A stretch of 64,000 nt of DNA from Sabellastarte sp. h YS-2021 (GCA_964017235.1 OZ024931.1:100644221-100708220), one strand, 5' to 3'; counted from the stretch's first letter, positions 10,646 to 22,803 are shown. The notes: a model not told the origin generated them from the letters alone. Program-made: numbers and translations.

Positions 10646-12566
10646 TAGTGTTAGGAATCAGTCTAAAAAATCAGAATCGATTAATCAGTAATTTTAAACA
10701 ATCGATTATCGATTATAATCGTTTTTCTGCTTGCTTTGTAAGAAAGACAGAATATTCTTTTTTAACCAAATATAATAACAATAGTCTTCCAATAGGTCAG
10801 TGGTGAAAAAATCCAGGTTATTTGTTTACAGTTTGGGGTAGGGAAGGGGCTATGTTAGGAAACCAGTAGGTTGAAGAGTCAACAAATATGTGTTACCAAT
10901 AATATAATTATCTACTAAGGTGACCTTAGCAATTTTCATTCTCCCTTTTCATCAGCTAAATCATTTACAGTGTTTGAATGTAACTTCAGCAGATTAGCAA
11001 CCTATCATGCTTAAAATAAACAATGTTTCAACCCCTTTTGTTCAACATCACTTTGTGGTACACCCATGTTGTGAACTCAGGACACTTTTTTTTAACAAAC
11101 AGTGTATATATACATATACAACAAAGAGGAATAGAATATCTGCTTATCCTTATCATATGTCAAGAACAGTGACTGCCAAGCAGCTTCTGAAAATTATCCT
11201 GCATAAAATGCTTCTTTGGGAACTAAACAGCTAGACATGTATTCATGGAATTTTCCTTCTATTTTTAACTCGGGACACTTTTCAAAGACATGCTATTTTC
11301 ATTAATCAAATGGAAGAGTGACTTTTATTTTCTTCTGGTGAATATTGATATTTTGTAATATATACTAGATTATATGAAACAGTCTGGCACAAGTGAACAT
11401 GTATTTCAGCATTGTCACTCAAGTATATGCGTGTTAGATGGGGTCTGGAAAATGGGACTCTTTTCTCAGGAATAATATGATAAAAATTTCTCAAAGCAGC
11501 ATATATATGACATAAATAGTTGTATATCATTGATACATGGATGGTGCAGTTATTTTATGTATTTAGCACTTGTATATGTTTCAGTACATGGGTGTCCTGA
11601 GTTCAAACCTTTCCAAGTTAGCAACACAGGTGTACTGTTTTTATAACACATATCTTTTTTCTTTCCTAATTTTACTTCAAACTGAAAATATCTCCTAGCC
11701 TGGCCTTCCAGGCTGTCTGAACCATAATGCAAACGTGAAATATTTTGCCATAATGCACACTGTATCAAAGGCCTTTCTCATCTGGAAGTCTCCTCAGCAA
11801 GCTAGCCTAAGTAAGTGTATGAGAACATTATGAAAAATACTCATAATGCAGTCAAACAGTTGTGCCTTCTTTATACATATAAATGCCTGTGGCAAGGCTA
11901 AGTATCTCCCACCAGCTTCAATGAAGTCAGATATCCCTCACTCTTTCTCTTACTGTAAAGCATTTGTCTATTATTCTGTTAAATTTCTCTCATCCTGAAA
12001 ACAATATTCCATGAATTTCCCTTTCTAAGCAGATCTTCATGATCTATTCATTTCATATAATTATAATTTCTTAGATACTGTAAAATTCTAAGTATGGCAA
12101 TGTAGTAAACATTTCAGTTTTCTTGTTCAACAAAATTTGTCAAAAATATTCATGGCAGACTGCTGAAGTATTACAGTAGTGTGATCTCTCTCCACTTGAT
12201 TTATAGCCAAGGTTGTTATTCCCCATTTATAGGGAATATGCATGTTGTGTATGAAGCAGTGAAAGTTACATTTAATTTAGGTTGAACTTAGTTTATTGTA
12301 TTAAAAGATCTTCTAAATACGAAAAGAAATTTTGAGTTTTAGTTGTAACCAACAGGAAGTAGATACCAGTCAAAGAAACATGGCAGGTAATGTAAACAAA
12401 TGTTATGAAAATAAAATGTTAAATATCTGTAGAAAAAGGGAAAATTAGGTGGTTTATAAATCTTACTTTCGATTCACAATCGATTCTTAAAATGAGAATT
12501 GATTTTCTACATCGAAACTTTTAAATAGACGTCGAATCGATTTTCCGTCGAATCGTAGGACCACTA
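10646..12566. mobile_element. Non-autonomous hAT-like element, 1,921 bp
   Basis: The element starts TAGTGTTAGGAATC and ends in the complement of TAGTGGTCCTACGATTCG. It is flanked on both sides by the perfect 8-bp duplication GTGGTGAC (10638-10645 and 12567-12574). Eight-bp duplications are typical of hAT transposons. Both subterminal regions are rich in ATCGATT motifs (10675-10730 and 12470-12550). No transposase ORF is present, so it would need a transposase supplied in trans. It is inserted in the DIRS J remnant. Confidence 0.88.
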
Positions 12567-12616
12567 GTGGTGACAAAAATATTTAAAAATCCCACCACCA
12601 GTATGGTTGTAATCAA

Positions 12617-12718
12617 GCATTAGTGCGGAAAAGGTAAAGGTATTTTACGCAATAAAATGTAAAAATTTTATTGTAATTTAACTTTTTATAAGTTAAATAC
12701 TTAACTTATCCTCACTAG
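12617..12718. repeat. ICR of DIRS remnant J
   Basis: TTTTACGCAATAAAATGT joined to TTTTTATAAGTTAAATACTT is the reverse-complement junction of a left and right terminus, as in elements A-D but with distinct sequence. Confidence 0.75.
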
Positions 12719-12928
12719 ATTCGGATTACAGCCCTGCCAACCCCACATTTTCAAGATTTTTGGGTTGACAATATATTATATTGGCTCCCAAAATTAAAGT
12801 GAGGCTTAACAGGGTTCTTCCAGTGCACGCCCATGCGCGGTCATGCGTATACATACTGGTACCGACAAGAATATTTATTTTTAAAATATTCTCGTTTGGT
12901 CGTCCATGTTTGCTCCCGCCAACACATA

Positions 12929-12996
12929 AGCATTAGTGAAGATAAGGTAAGTATTTAACTTATAAAAAGTTAGATTACAATAAAATTTTTACAATT
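12929..12996. repeat. Right terminus of DIRS remnant J
   Basis: GTATTTAACTTATAAAAAGT followed by TACAATAAAATTTTTACA mirrors the second half of the ICR at 12660-12718. The element ends here and S-like repeats follow. Confidence 0.75.
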
Positions 12997-14270
12997 TATA
13001 GCATTTTGTTGAAATATGTTTTCATCTACTTTTTGGTAAGCTGTAACATAGTAGAATTGCAGACCTGTAGCTCATTGCATAGCTGAGTAATGGCTATTTT
13101 CAGATACTTCCTTTTCTATTTTCACTTTTACTCTGACGCTCAAAACACAAAGTCAGCTGACACAGAGCCCGTTTATCATATGTTTTGTTTACCTGCATTT
13201 CTATGATCTCTTTCATGACACCTTCAGAGTTATAGCTCCATAGCTAACTGAGTATGGCTACTTTGGTAGTTCAGCTTTGGGTATATCACTTGCTATTACA
13301 AAACTATTACATTAAGAGTGTTTTTGTAAAATACATAGTTCACATATTTTTTTATGTACTCTGTCATGGCCAATTACCCAAGCTGTAGCTTCATAGCTAA
13401 CTGAGTAATAGGTACTTTAACTAAGTAATAGCTACTTTAATTGTTCACCAATGAGTAAATCGCTTTGTAACAACAAAACTATTAATTTAAAGCATTTTTG
13501 TTGAAATACATTGATAACCTACTTTTTGTTTTCCCGAAAATTGGGGATAGTATGGATCATGCACGGTCATCGTCCGCATCCTTGTACACATCCGCAGAGA
13601 TTTCATGTGTTCAACCTACAAGCTACATTTCTTTTGGGATTTCTTTTAAACTTTGCAAGCGGCTTGCTATGGCATAGATCTGGCCACCCTATTTTTCTGG
13701 TAGCCCAGGAGTTAAAGTTATATTCTGGGGAGTAGAAAAACTGAAAAATTTTGACTATTGGTTGTGTTCAAGCTATAGGGCACAGTTTCTTTCATATTTA
13801 TTTATATTTGGTGCATGAATTGGTGGGTATGATGTCTCGCCACCCTATCTTTTTTGTAGGCCTGGGGTCAAAATTAAGCGAGTAATAGCTATTTTAGGTT
13901 TTATGAGTAAATGGTGTATAACTCAAAAACTGTTGCATGTAGAGTATTTGCATAGAATATGTCATTCACAAACTTTATCCTTAGCTACAAGATAACATTA
14001 AGTTTGGATCTCTATTGCATTAGATAAGAGAGTGAAACAATATTAGTAAAACACTAAAGTGCCTTGATCTCTATTATTATTGCATCTGCTGGTTTGCTAT
14101 GTTCGGGGATACACTACCGGCGCACAGTAATGTGAGTGGCATATTTTTAGTGTATGTTCTGTGTCATTGCCAATGACAAAAAAGTTATTGCTGTATAGCT
14201 AATTGTTAAAATCCAGCCAGTAGTTCAGAGGTGTATCACAATAGCTATGTGAGCTATAGCTATTTTCTGA
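12997..14270. repeat. Degenerate S-type tandem repeats
   Basis: Recurrent phrases such as AGCTGAGTAATGGCTA, CATTTTTGTTGAAATA and ATAGCTAACTGAGTA occur at loose spacing of about 155 bp. A GTCAGCTGACACAGAGCCC tail motif at about 13152 matches the tails of the S arrays at 53570 and 55110. No gene was seen. Confidence 0.7.
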
Positions 14271-14830
14271 GAGAAAATTTTCAAGTTTCTGAAATTCGGC
14301 TGCCACTTTGAATTTTGGTGGAAATTGATCATGTTTATTTTGAAACTGTTTAAGAGCAATTTTGGACAACTTTCGGATCACCTTGCCACAAAAGACTGCC
14401 GGTTTAAATGTTGAATTTTCAGAATTTTGGTCACCATCTGGAATTTTGGCAGAAATGGAAATATCAAAATTTATTAGAGTAATTCTTTAAAGTCTTCTAA
14501 AAAAATTTGAATTTGTCCGAATTTCGGACACGATCTCGAGTTTTAGTGGAAATTGAAAATGTTTTTTATCTCAAAAACGTTAGTGATAGAGCAATTTAAA
14601 GTAAATTTGGGATCCCCTGAGTATCATAAAACTACCTCTTTATCTCCTCTGAAAGGCTGCCAACTTGAATTTTGGTGGAAAAGAAAAATGGCTTTTATCT
14701 GGAAATCTATTAGAAAAAGAGCGATTTTGGGCAAATATTGGAGCCTTTGGGTAGTAAGAACTATTTTGGTAAGGCCTCTAAAAATTTATTATTTCTTTCA
14801 TGGCATCTTGATATGATATGTCAATATAAC
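14270..14830. repeat. Degenerate U-type tandem repeats
   Basis: Three to four diverged copies of a unit containing AATTTTGGTGGAAAT, TATCTCAAAAACGTTAGTGA and TAGAGCAATTT occur at about 130-150 bp spacing. Confidence 0.65.
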
Positions 14831-14989
14831 TGGATTCAGGTCTTTTGCGCTGCCATAGAAATTTCCTTGTGGTTGCTATAACTTAAAAATGGATGAATAT
14901 TTTTTTTAACTTGGTACATCATGTTAAGGGTGGCCAGAGGAAGACCTCCATTTTAAAGTGATCATAAACTCCCAATACTAACGAACTTA

Positions 14990-16110
14990 TGGCCACCTTA
15001 AGTCTGAAATGGACCTATGGCCATTTAAAGCCATCTAAGTCACAAACTATGAGGCTCATCTGGCTAAAATTTCACCTGAGAACACTTTAATGTATTCTTC
15101 TTACATGTGCTGAAAGTCAAGATTTTATGCTGAGGATAAAATTGTGTTTGAGGCCCATGAAGACCTCTCTTAGTTATTTTTGCTACATTTTTTTACATAT
15201 TTTGCCCTGTAATTTGGAAGAGTCTCAAATTGTACTAGATGTAACTTTTCTGTGTAATATTTGTTCATGAAAAATTTGAGGCCTGTAACTATAATTATAA
15301 GCTCACCTTAAGGTCTCAAAATTGACCTAATTTTTGGACTTTTTGCCACTTTTAAGCCCTGTAGCTTTCAAACTATGTCTCTGATCTATGTGAAATATCA
15401 TCTGGGAATATGTTCTTCTTACATGTGCCAAAAATCTAGGCCTTTAATAGTCATTTAACCTCTGTATGAGGACCCTAAACCAAACCACCCGAGTGACTTT
15501 CTTGTACATTTTTCACATATGTTGCCATATAATTTGAAAATGGTAAGTCTGAGACATCCCTGTATTAGAGGTAACAGCTATATGTCATCTTTGTTGGTGG
15601 AAAGTTTCTGGTCTACAGTTTTAATTTTGAGGTCACTTTTAGGCCTCCAAAAATACCAAAAGAGACCCAATTTATGACTTTATTGCCACTTTAAAGCCCT
15701 GTAACTGTCAAACTGTGTGGCTCATAGAATTGAAATCTCACCTGAGAGTATATTAATATGTTCTGTGTACATGTGACAGTTGCCAAGGCTTTGAAAAGAC
15801 ATTTAGCCAGGCCCATAACTATGCCACCAAGAGACCCTTTTTTGTACATGTTTCGCATACTTTGCCCTGTCATTTGGAAATGTTAAGTCTGAAAAGTTTC
15901 AAACTGTATTAGATATAGTTTTTCCATTTATTTGTAGAAAATTTGGATCTGTGGTTTTAATCTTAAAGTCACCTTTAAGAGAATGCCCACAGAGGCCCAA
16001 TTTATTTTCCACTTTTAAGCCCTGTAACTGTCGAACTATGTGGCTCATAGAATTATCAAAATTGTACATGTGCACCCCAACTATCAAATTACTGATATTC
16101 CCCTAACTGA
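14990..16110. repeat. V-type tandem repeat, about 330 bp
   Basis: The phrase AAGCCCTGTAACTGTCAAAC (with variants) occurs at about 15026, 15353, 15693 and 16016, giving periods of 323-340 bp. Shared accessory phrases are TGTACATTTTTCACATA and TTGCCCTGTAATTTGGAA. Confidence 0.85.
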
Positions 16111-16129
16111 AAGACAGAGGCTCAAGGAT

Positions 16130-16320
16130 GATCATTTATCAACGTTTTTGAGGTTCTTTAACCTGCCACAGGGAATAGGACCCAATGATAGAGCACCGCC
16201 ATTTTAAGTGGTCATCAGAGCCATGTATCTGGCTGTACCTGGGTTTGAACCCACATCCTGCGTTCCTAGGCGAGTATGTCATATATTCTACAGTGGCAGA
16301 TAAAGATAATATAAATTATT
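16130..16320 (-). mobile_element. Possible degenerate tRNA-derived SINE
   Basis: On the minus strand GGGTTCAAACCCA resembles a pol III B box with flanking short stem. A plausible but poor A box lies about 50 bp upstream. No target duplication was found. Confidence 0.3.
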
Positions 16321-16960
16321 TCCAAAAATTAAGGCTTTAATTAACCAGAAATGTATGTTGATGTAACTCCATAATTTATCAATGACATTGAAATTTTTCA
16401 ACTTAAGACCTGTTATCTTAAAATTTGAATATTAAGGGCATTATGGCTATCTTAAGCTTTAAGAAATTGTGTTTTTATCCCTCTGCTCACTGAGTTTTAA
16501 ACTTTTTAAAATCAAACTGTTAACACATATGAAAACAGGCAATGGGACATATTTATTTTCTGCTGAGCATTAAGCCCCAATATTAATGACATTGTGGCCT
16601 CCTTACAATGAAAATGAGGGATTGTCAGCCCTTAACAAGTCCAGTACAATTTAAGTTGATTATGTCTGAGTATTTTTATAACCCCTTTTACATATATTAG
16701 AGTGTTTGTGATCTGGTTCATGTGATCTCGTAGAATTTATATAGTAGCAGTGGTTCTATTGACATAACTGTTTAATGTGGGACTTCAATACCTCATTAGC
16801 TCATGCAGTCATGAAGTTATTTCAGTTGATAAATCACACATTTATAAACCCCAATTTTAAGTACATTATCCAAAACTTTTTACCTCACAACCCTTAAGGA
16901 CTGTTGGGGTATTTTTTTCACCCATGGTGTCCGGATGGTAGGGTGGGCATTCAGGCGGTA
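16321..16960. other. No gene recognised
   Basis: AT-rich sequence with no supported ORF or repeat. Confidence 0.5.
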
Positions 16961-16969
16961 GGGCGGGTG

Positions 16970-17550
16970 GCGGGAAAAAGTTTGTCTGGGCTGTATCTCA
17001 GAAACCATAAGGCGTAGGAAGTTGATACTTGGTAGGGACATTGGTTAGGGGGTGTAGGTGTGCAGCATCTGGGTGTGACCTTGGTTTGACCTTCAACCTT
17101 GCAGTAGTGACCTTTGAGTTTGGAAATCTTGTCCGGGGTATATCTCGGAAACTGTAAGGTGTAGGAAATTGATACTAGGTAGGGACATTAGTTAGGAGGT
17201 GTGGCTGTGCAAGATCATGGTGTGATCTTGATTTGACCTTTGACCTTGCCGTAGTAACCTTGACCTATAAAATATTGTCCAGGCTATATCTCGGAAACCA
17301 AAATGTGTAGGAAGTTGATACTTGGTAGGGACATTGATTGGGAGATTGTAGGTGTGTAATGTCATGGTGTGCCCTTGATTTGACCTTTGACCTTGCTGTA
17401 GTGACCTTGACCTATAAAATCTTGTCTGGGCATTACCTCGGCAACTGTAAGGTGTAGGAAGTTGATACTTGGTAGGTACACTGCTTAGGGGTCGTAAGTG
17501 TGCAACATCATGGTGTGATAATGATTTGACCTTGTCATAATCACAAGTTC
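16970..17550. repeat. W-type satellite, 147 bp x 4
   Basis: GGTAGGGACA occurs at 17031, 17178 and 17324, and GGTAGGTACA at 17471: periods are 147, 146 and 147. Each copy carries TATCTCGGAAAC and TTTGACCTTTGACCTTGC-type blocks. It lies directly upstream of the tetraspanin exon. Confidence 0.95.
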
Positions 17551-17580
17551 AGCTTTCTGAAGGTCATGTTATTGTTGCAG

Positions 17581-17679
17581 TTAAAAGAGCAGATCAGCAA
17601 GGAGCTGTTGGTGATCATAGAGGTTTACAGAGATGATGCAGACTTGCAGAACCTCATTGATTGGGTTCAAGCTGACTGG
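17581..17679 (+). CDS. Tetraspanin (TspanC8-like) internal exon, start of the large extracellular loop
   Basis: A 99-bp exon, 33 codons in phase 0, preceded by a TTGTTGCAG acceptor and followed by a GTAGGT donor. It stays open across its length and encodes a segment containing YRDDADLQNLIDWVQ. This matches the start of the large extracellular loop of Tspan5/14/15/17/33-type tetraspanins, just before the CCG motif. These four-pass membrane proteins organise membrane microdomains, and TspanC8 members escort the protease ADAM10 (family knowledge). The next exon, at 49786-49902, continues the loop in the same phase, which confirms the pairing. The exon lies 58 bp upstream of DIRS element B. The upstream exons for the first three membrane segments were not found in the window. 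Confidence 0.9.
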
Positions 17680-17737
17680 GTAGGTATAGCACACTCCAAT
17701 AAAGACAGGCAACACAGTTAAGAGCATAGAAAATAGC

Positions 17738-17965
17738 TTTTTATTGCGTTGATACTTCCTACTCAATAGACAATTGCTAATCCAGTTGGCACAGACCGGC
17801 TCGCCAAATGACAGAAAAGCCATCTTGTGTTTCCACCAGCTGGGCTGGTCATGTGCTGTGCATTCGCCAGGTGGCGCATCGTACTTCCTTCCTGTCTAGA
17901 CAGCGTCACGTCATCGCATCTTTTTCGTTTGGCGCGTGTACTGTGCAGACGGATTTTCTATCAGC
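17738..17965. repeat. Left ITR of DIRS B
   Basis: Homologous to the left ITR of C at 26569-26800 and inverted relative to the right ITR at 22783-23055. It contains CTCGCCAAATGACAGAAAA and the block CGCCAGGTGGCGCATCGTAC. Confidence 0.8.
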
Positions 17966-18049
17966 TCTTAGAGTTTGAAATATTTGTGGATTAGTGCAAG
18001 TTTGTAACTATATTTTACTTCTGCGGATTATTGTCACTGTATAGAACAA

Positions 18050-19020
18050 CATGGCCTCTCCAAGACAGAAATGAGGAGATTGTGGCCATCTAATGGCAGG
18101 ATTTGATACACACAGTTTCTGCGCTAGATGTCGCAACAAAGTTAAGGGCCCAGACCTTTGTGTTGCAAATAGTGACTGTTCTCTCTGAAATGTTTTAACT
18201 AGTGACCAATGCACACAGTTGTCAACCCCTTGTTACAAACTTAAAAAGGAAAAACATGAATCAAAGAAATCTGATAAAACTGACACTCCAAGTCTCAGTC
18301 TCTCTCTCAGCCTGCCGACCGACCAACACCAGTTTAAACCGATGCCTCTACTTAGTGCAAGAAAGCATGTAGCCTCAACTCAAGGCAGTCTGGACTGACC
18401 ACGGCAAGGGAAGGTCCTTTGTCAAGGTATCAACAGCTCTTGATGAACTTTAGTGCCTCATGAACTTTAATGCCAGCATTAGCCAAGCCATGGCCAAGAC
18501 TATGGAGCATCTTAGTGACTGTGTCTTTGTTTCTGTGGCTAACCTCACCTTGGCAAGACGTAAGTCCTACCTATCACACCTGAAGACTGGCATAAAACCA
18601 GACATTCTGGCTGCTGTAAGAACTGTTCCACTCCAGATGGCCATGTTGTTCCCAGACAACGTTCTCAAGCGAGCGGAGGACATTACGAACTATGAATCTA
18701 AAGGACAAACTCACTCCAGCTCATCTCACAGGAATGGTTGATACCATCCTTATGAGCGTCCTGAGAAATGTCCTTATAGCAAGAGATCTGACAAGCCAGC
18801 TTGGAAAAACATTGGAGCATGTGGCCAGGGCAAGAGAACTAAGGGCAAGGCATTTCACTTTTCATCACGACCAGCCAATGGTAAGCAGTCCTGTTAATGA
18901 CAATTATTATGTAAATGCTCCAGTTTATACAGGACTGCTGACCGGGAGTAAAGAGACTGTAAATGTGTACCAGTCACCAGGGACTTTAACTTTAACCATA
19001 AAGACAATAGAACCTCAGAC
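18050..19020 (+). pseudogene. DIRS B gag pseudogene
   Basis: Starts ATGGCCTCTCCAAGACAG, but the eighth codon is TGA. The N-terminal Cys/His motif is readable (CGHLMAGFDTH, then CARCRNK) to about 18240. The middle of gag is deleted, and the C-terminal helix-rich part follows from about 18400 (ISQAMAKTMEHLSD, then LARRKSYLSHLK). Gag is thought to bind element RNA and form particles. The closest copy is C gag, at 28640-28900 for the C-terminal part. Confidence 0.8.
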
Positions 19021-19810
19021 ACAACACAACAGACTACAAGTGTAAACTCACATGTTGTAACCCTTGCACATATTGTAAAAGGGCAGCCGCAAAAGAAAGG
19101 CGGTAAGTCTGGTTGTTGTAAATTGTTATCAGAGATTAAAATATGTGAAAGATGTTTCCTGTGTCAATCAATTGTCTTTTGTCAAACCTGTAGCCAATGT
19201 CCCAACTATTGCTCTAGATCTACCAAGATTGCACAATTTTTGCGAGACTTGGGAAGCTCTGGGAGCCGGACCAAAAGTTGTAAAACTACTCAAAGAAGGT
19301 TACAGTCTTCCCTTTTGGATCCAACCAAACTTGACAAGGTCACTAACCATCGCGTCATAAGCTGTTATGTTAATCCCCACAGGAACCTCTACTTGTTGGA
19401 GGCATTACATCAGCTTATCAACAAAATTGCAGTAGAACTGGTAAAAAATCAGAAATCCCTGGGTTTTTTCAGCCGACTATTTTTGGTCCCAAGACCAAAC
19501 AACCAGTAGAGACCCATCTTAGACCTCAGCAATCTGAACAAGTTTCTCAAGGCAGAAAAGTTCAAAATGGAGACACCGGAAGCAATAAGGACCTCCCTCC
19601 AGACAGGGGAGGTCCAGGGTCAAACCTTCCAGTTCAAAGCACTGCCATTCAGTCTGTCCACAGTACCAATATAGTTTACATTAGTGGCCAAGGAGGTCAA
19701 ACTGATTGCATTACTAAAGGGTAAAAGGATCCACCAGTACCTAGATGACTGGTTGTTCAGACCCAGATCCCACCAAATCTGTCTCCAGCATACACAGACT
19801 GTAGTAGCTA
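19020..19810 (+). pseudogene. DIRS B pol remnant: Cys-rich module and truncated RT
   Basis: 19020-19240 encodes the Cys-rich module (KICERCFLCQSIVFCQTC). The RT N-terminus follows (LGAGPKVVKLLKEGYSLPF in one frame, then a frameshift to FFSRLFLVPRPNN). After KMETPEAIRTSLQ about 100 bp are missing, removing RT motif A and its catalytic aspartate. Motif B (ALPFSLSTVP) and motif C (YLDDW, about 19740-19754) remain. RT would copy the element RNA; this copy cannot. Confidence 0.85.
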
Positions 19811-20478
19811 TATACAAAACACAGGAATATATATGTGCCAATCACTTCTACTAGTTTATTTTATAAAGGTGTTATGGGCCTTAACATACTATTATGTTTA
19901 TTCACACACAACTGTATTTCCACAATCAGGTGAGTTGTCTCATCAGAGGCTGGAGAATTGACCAAGTCCTATCCCTGAAGTACTTTTTCAATGGTGCAAT
20001 TGCACCGGCTCATTGCACCGGTGCAGGTGTAGGTGCAAGCACCTCTTTATGGTGCAATTTGCACTTTATGCCCTATTGGTTTGAAAGTGTCCAGATAAGT
20101 GGACACAGGAATATGTATGTGCCAATCACTTCTACTAGTTCACTTTATAAAGGTGTTATGGGCCTTAACATACTATTGTGTTTATTCACACACAACTGTA
20201 TTTCCACAATCAGGTGAGTTGTCTCATCAGAGGCTGGAGAATTGACCAAGTCCTATCCCTGAAGTACTTTTTCAATGGTGCAATTGCACCGGCTCATTGC
20301 ACCGGTGCAGGTGTAGGTGCAAGCACCTCTTTATGGTGCAATTTGCACTTTATGCCCTATTGGTTTGAAAGTGTCCAGATAAGTGTTCTGGATGTATGGT
20401 GAGTGTTTTTATAAACCATTAAGTATTGGCTTATTTACAATGATGGGATATATTAGTGTCAAATTTCTATTATTAGGG
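19811..20478. repeat. 284-bp tandem duplication inserted in DIRS B RT
   Basis: Two nearly identical copies (about 19815-20098 and 20099-20382) followed by about 95 unrelated bases. Each copy holds a dense cluster of GTGCAA/TTGCAC inverted motifs (19996-20070 and 20276-20350). RT resumes at about 20479, with roughly 130 bp of RT lost at the junction. Confidence 0.85.
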
Positions 20479-21175
20479 TCAGACCCACCCAAGAGCATTG
20501 GCAGACCCTTACAGCAAAGATTCAAGAATTACTGGCCGGACCGTACATAGGACTGTTGACAGCCACAGCAAAACAAGTCCACCTAGGTCGACATATGAGG
20601 CCCTTACAGTAGCACCTGAAAAGCAATTTGAGGGTCCCAGATTCACTAGAAAAGGTGATCCCTATCCCCAGGTCGCTCTACCCCCGTCTAAGATGGTGGC
20701 TGGAGGAAGACCATGTGTTTCAAGGTCAACCATTACACCCACTAAAACATGCTCTGCAAATCTTCACAGACACATCAAAAGAAGGGTGGGCTGCTCACTA
20801 AGGAGAACACACTGCAAGAGGAACCAGGTCCCTTAAAGAAAGCAAGTTGCACATAAATTATCTGGAAGTGAAGGCGGTCTTTCTGGCACTAAAAGAGTTT
20901 TCCAAAACCTCTGCTTGAACAACATAGCTCTCATAGCTACAGACAACACCACTGTGGTTGACTACATAAGGAGGGGGGGGGGGGGGATGAAGTCAGGCCC
21001 TCTGTGTGCTGTTTTGTGGAGAATCCTGACCTGGTGTTCAGGAAAACAGGTGACTCTCAAAGCCCGACACATTTCAGGCCAGCTGAATGTGGTAGCAGAC
21101 AAGCTATCCAGGCTAGGCCAGACCATCTGGAGTGGTCTGTCCTTCCAGAGATCTTCCAATTGATATGCAACAGGT
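20479..21175 (+). pseudogene. DIRS B RT-thumb and RNase H pseudogene
   Basis: The translation resumes with RPT-type thumb sequence, then QIFTDTSKEGW (RNase H first Asp region, about 20758-20790), SKLHINYLEVKAVFLALKEF, ATDNTTVV, and QLNVVADKLSRLGQ. A run of 14 Gs (20973-20986) replaces a short Lys/Gly stretch and shifts the frame. RNase H degrades the RNA in the RNA-DNA hybrid. Not functional. Confidence 0.85.
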
Positions 21176-22532
21176 GGCATAAACCTCAGATAGACCTATT
21201 TGCTATTAGGTTCAACAACAAACTGACCCAGTTTATGTCACCAGTACCAGACCGCATGGCATGGGCAGTCGATGCAAGATCTGGATCCATATGCCTTCCC
21301 ACCCAGAAGCCATCTTGGGCAAAGTGGTGGAGAAATTGCAGGACTACCCGTGTCAAAGAATCATTCTGATTGGTCCAGGATGGCCCAACATGCCCTGGTT
21401 TTGGGATCTAGTGGACCATGTTGAGTCAGATCCTGCTGTGCTTGCCCCACATGCCCAACCTGCTCACTCAGCTATTCAATCAGACACCATACAGGAATCT
21501 GTCAAACCTAAATCTATACGCTTGGCTCCTAGAGCCTCATAAGTCAAAGAGCAGGGCTTCTCTGAGGCAGTGGCAGCAGAAATTGAAGCTCCTCAAAGGG
21601 GATCAACCAGATCAGCCTATGAGGAAAAGTGGACCATTTTTACAAAGTGTTGCCTCAGTAATCGGGTGGACTTCAGGGCACCCCCTGTAAAGTCCATAGC
21701 CGCCTTCCTACTGTACCTATTCCAAGACAGGAAGTTACAGTATCATTGATGGCTACAGATCAGCCATTGCTGTCAAACTGGGGAATTTGTCCATAAATGT
21801 CAGCAAAGATGCGAATCTCACTCGTCTTCTGGATAGTTTCCACAGAGACAGACCTAAAGGTCGGAGGGGTATCCCCTCCTGGAACCTCTCCCTGGTGTTG
21901 CACCAGCTGACAAAGGCTCCATTTGAACCAATTAAAGAGGCCTCTTTGAGGCATTTGACCTTCAAGTCTGTTTTCCTCTTGGCCCTGGGTTTGGGCAAAT
22001 ACAAGAGTGAGATCCATGCTTAGCAAAACAAGATCATGAGACATCAGTCAGACTGGTCAAAAGTCTCTCTTTACCCCTCACCAAGCTTTCTTTCTAAGAA
22101 CCAGCTGACCAAGGAGGGCCCCAGTGGTTATACCAGCCCTGGATAAGTAACTTAGATCTGATAGGTGCTTGTGTCTGGTCAGAACCTCAGACCTTAGGCT
22201 GAACAATGAGTTTTTGTCTCCTTCAAGAAAGGTTTTGACAAGGACATCTCCCCTGCCACTATCTCATCATGGATCAAGCAGAATCTGATCCTATGCTATG
22301 AGCTCTTGGATTAAGAGACCCTCACCTTACATCAGGTTAAAGCCGATGATGTGAGGGCTTTCACTGCTTCCAAGGCCTTCCAGTCAGGAGTCTCCTTGGA
22401 ACAAATCCTTTCAGCCTGCCATTGGAAGTCACACAACACCTTCACACAATTCTATCTCAAAAATGTGGCTTGGGCTGATTCAGAGCTCTACCATTTGGGC
22501 CCAGTAGTGGCTGCTCAGTAGATCCACCAGTA
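21176..22532 (+). pseudogene. DIRS B connector and tyrosine recombinase pseudogene
   Basis: Begins with the connector (HKPQIDLFAIRFNNK, then PGWPNMPWFWDLVD at 21376-21417). The YR follows: VDFRAPPVKSIAAF (about 21668), DANLTRLLDSFHRDRPKGRR (21808-21865), LGKYKSEIHA (Arg box altered from GKRRSE to GKYKSE), and ADDVRAF in place of the HxxR box near 22340. HWKSHNTFTQFYL is at about 22420-22455. Several frameshifts and loss of the catalytic His and Arg positions make it inactive. Confidence 0.85.
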
Positions 22533-22581
22533 GCTTACATTATTGATGAGGTTTGTACATATGTAAATAGTTCTATACAGT

Positions 22582-22582
<1 letters not shown>

Positions 22583-22615
<33 letters not shown>
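22583..22615. repeat. Poly(A) tract, 33 A
   Basis: Uninterrupted A run downstream of YR in DIRS B. Shorter A runs sit at the same place in A (about 1310) and C (about 42975). Confidence 0.95.
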
Positions 22616-22620
<5 letters not shown>

Positions 22621-22721
22621 TAAAGCTGGAAACAAAGGTGACGTGCTACCTTTAGGACTTTTATTTTCTGGGACTGAACTCATCCCTCTCTTCTCCTACC
22701 TCAGAGCAGGTCTGTAAAAAG

Positions 22722-22803
22722 ATAGGAGAAGATGTATTAATGAAATAAAATTGCAAATTTAATAAATAAATTAAAATTTTTATAAGTTAATACCCTACCC
22801 AAT
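22722..22803. repeat. ICR of DIRS B
   Basis: GATGTATTAATGAAATAAAA joined to TTTTTATAAGTTAATACCC reproduces the left-right junction in reverse complement. Confidence 0.8.

Noticed and set aside
17581-17823. Minus-strand ORF of 80 codons across the exon
   Set aside because: Antisense shadow of the tetraspanin exon and DIRS B ITR.
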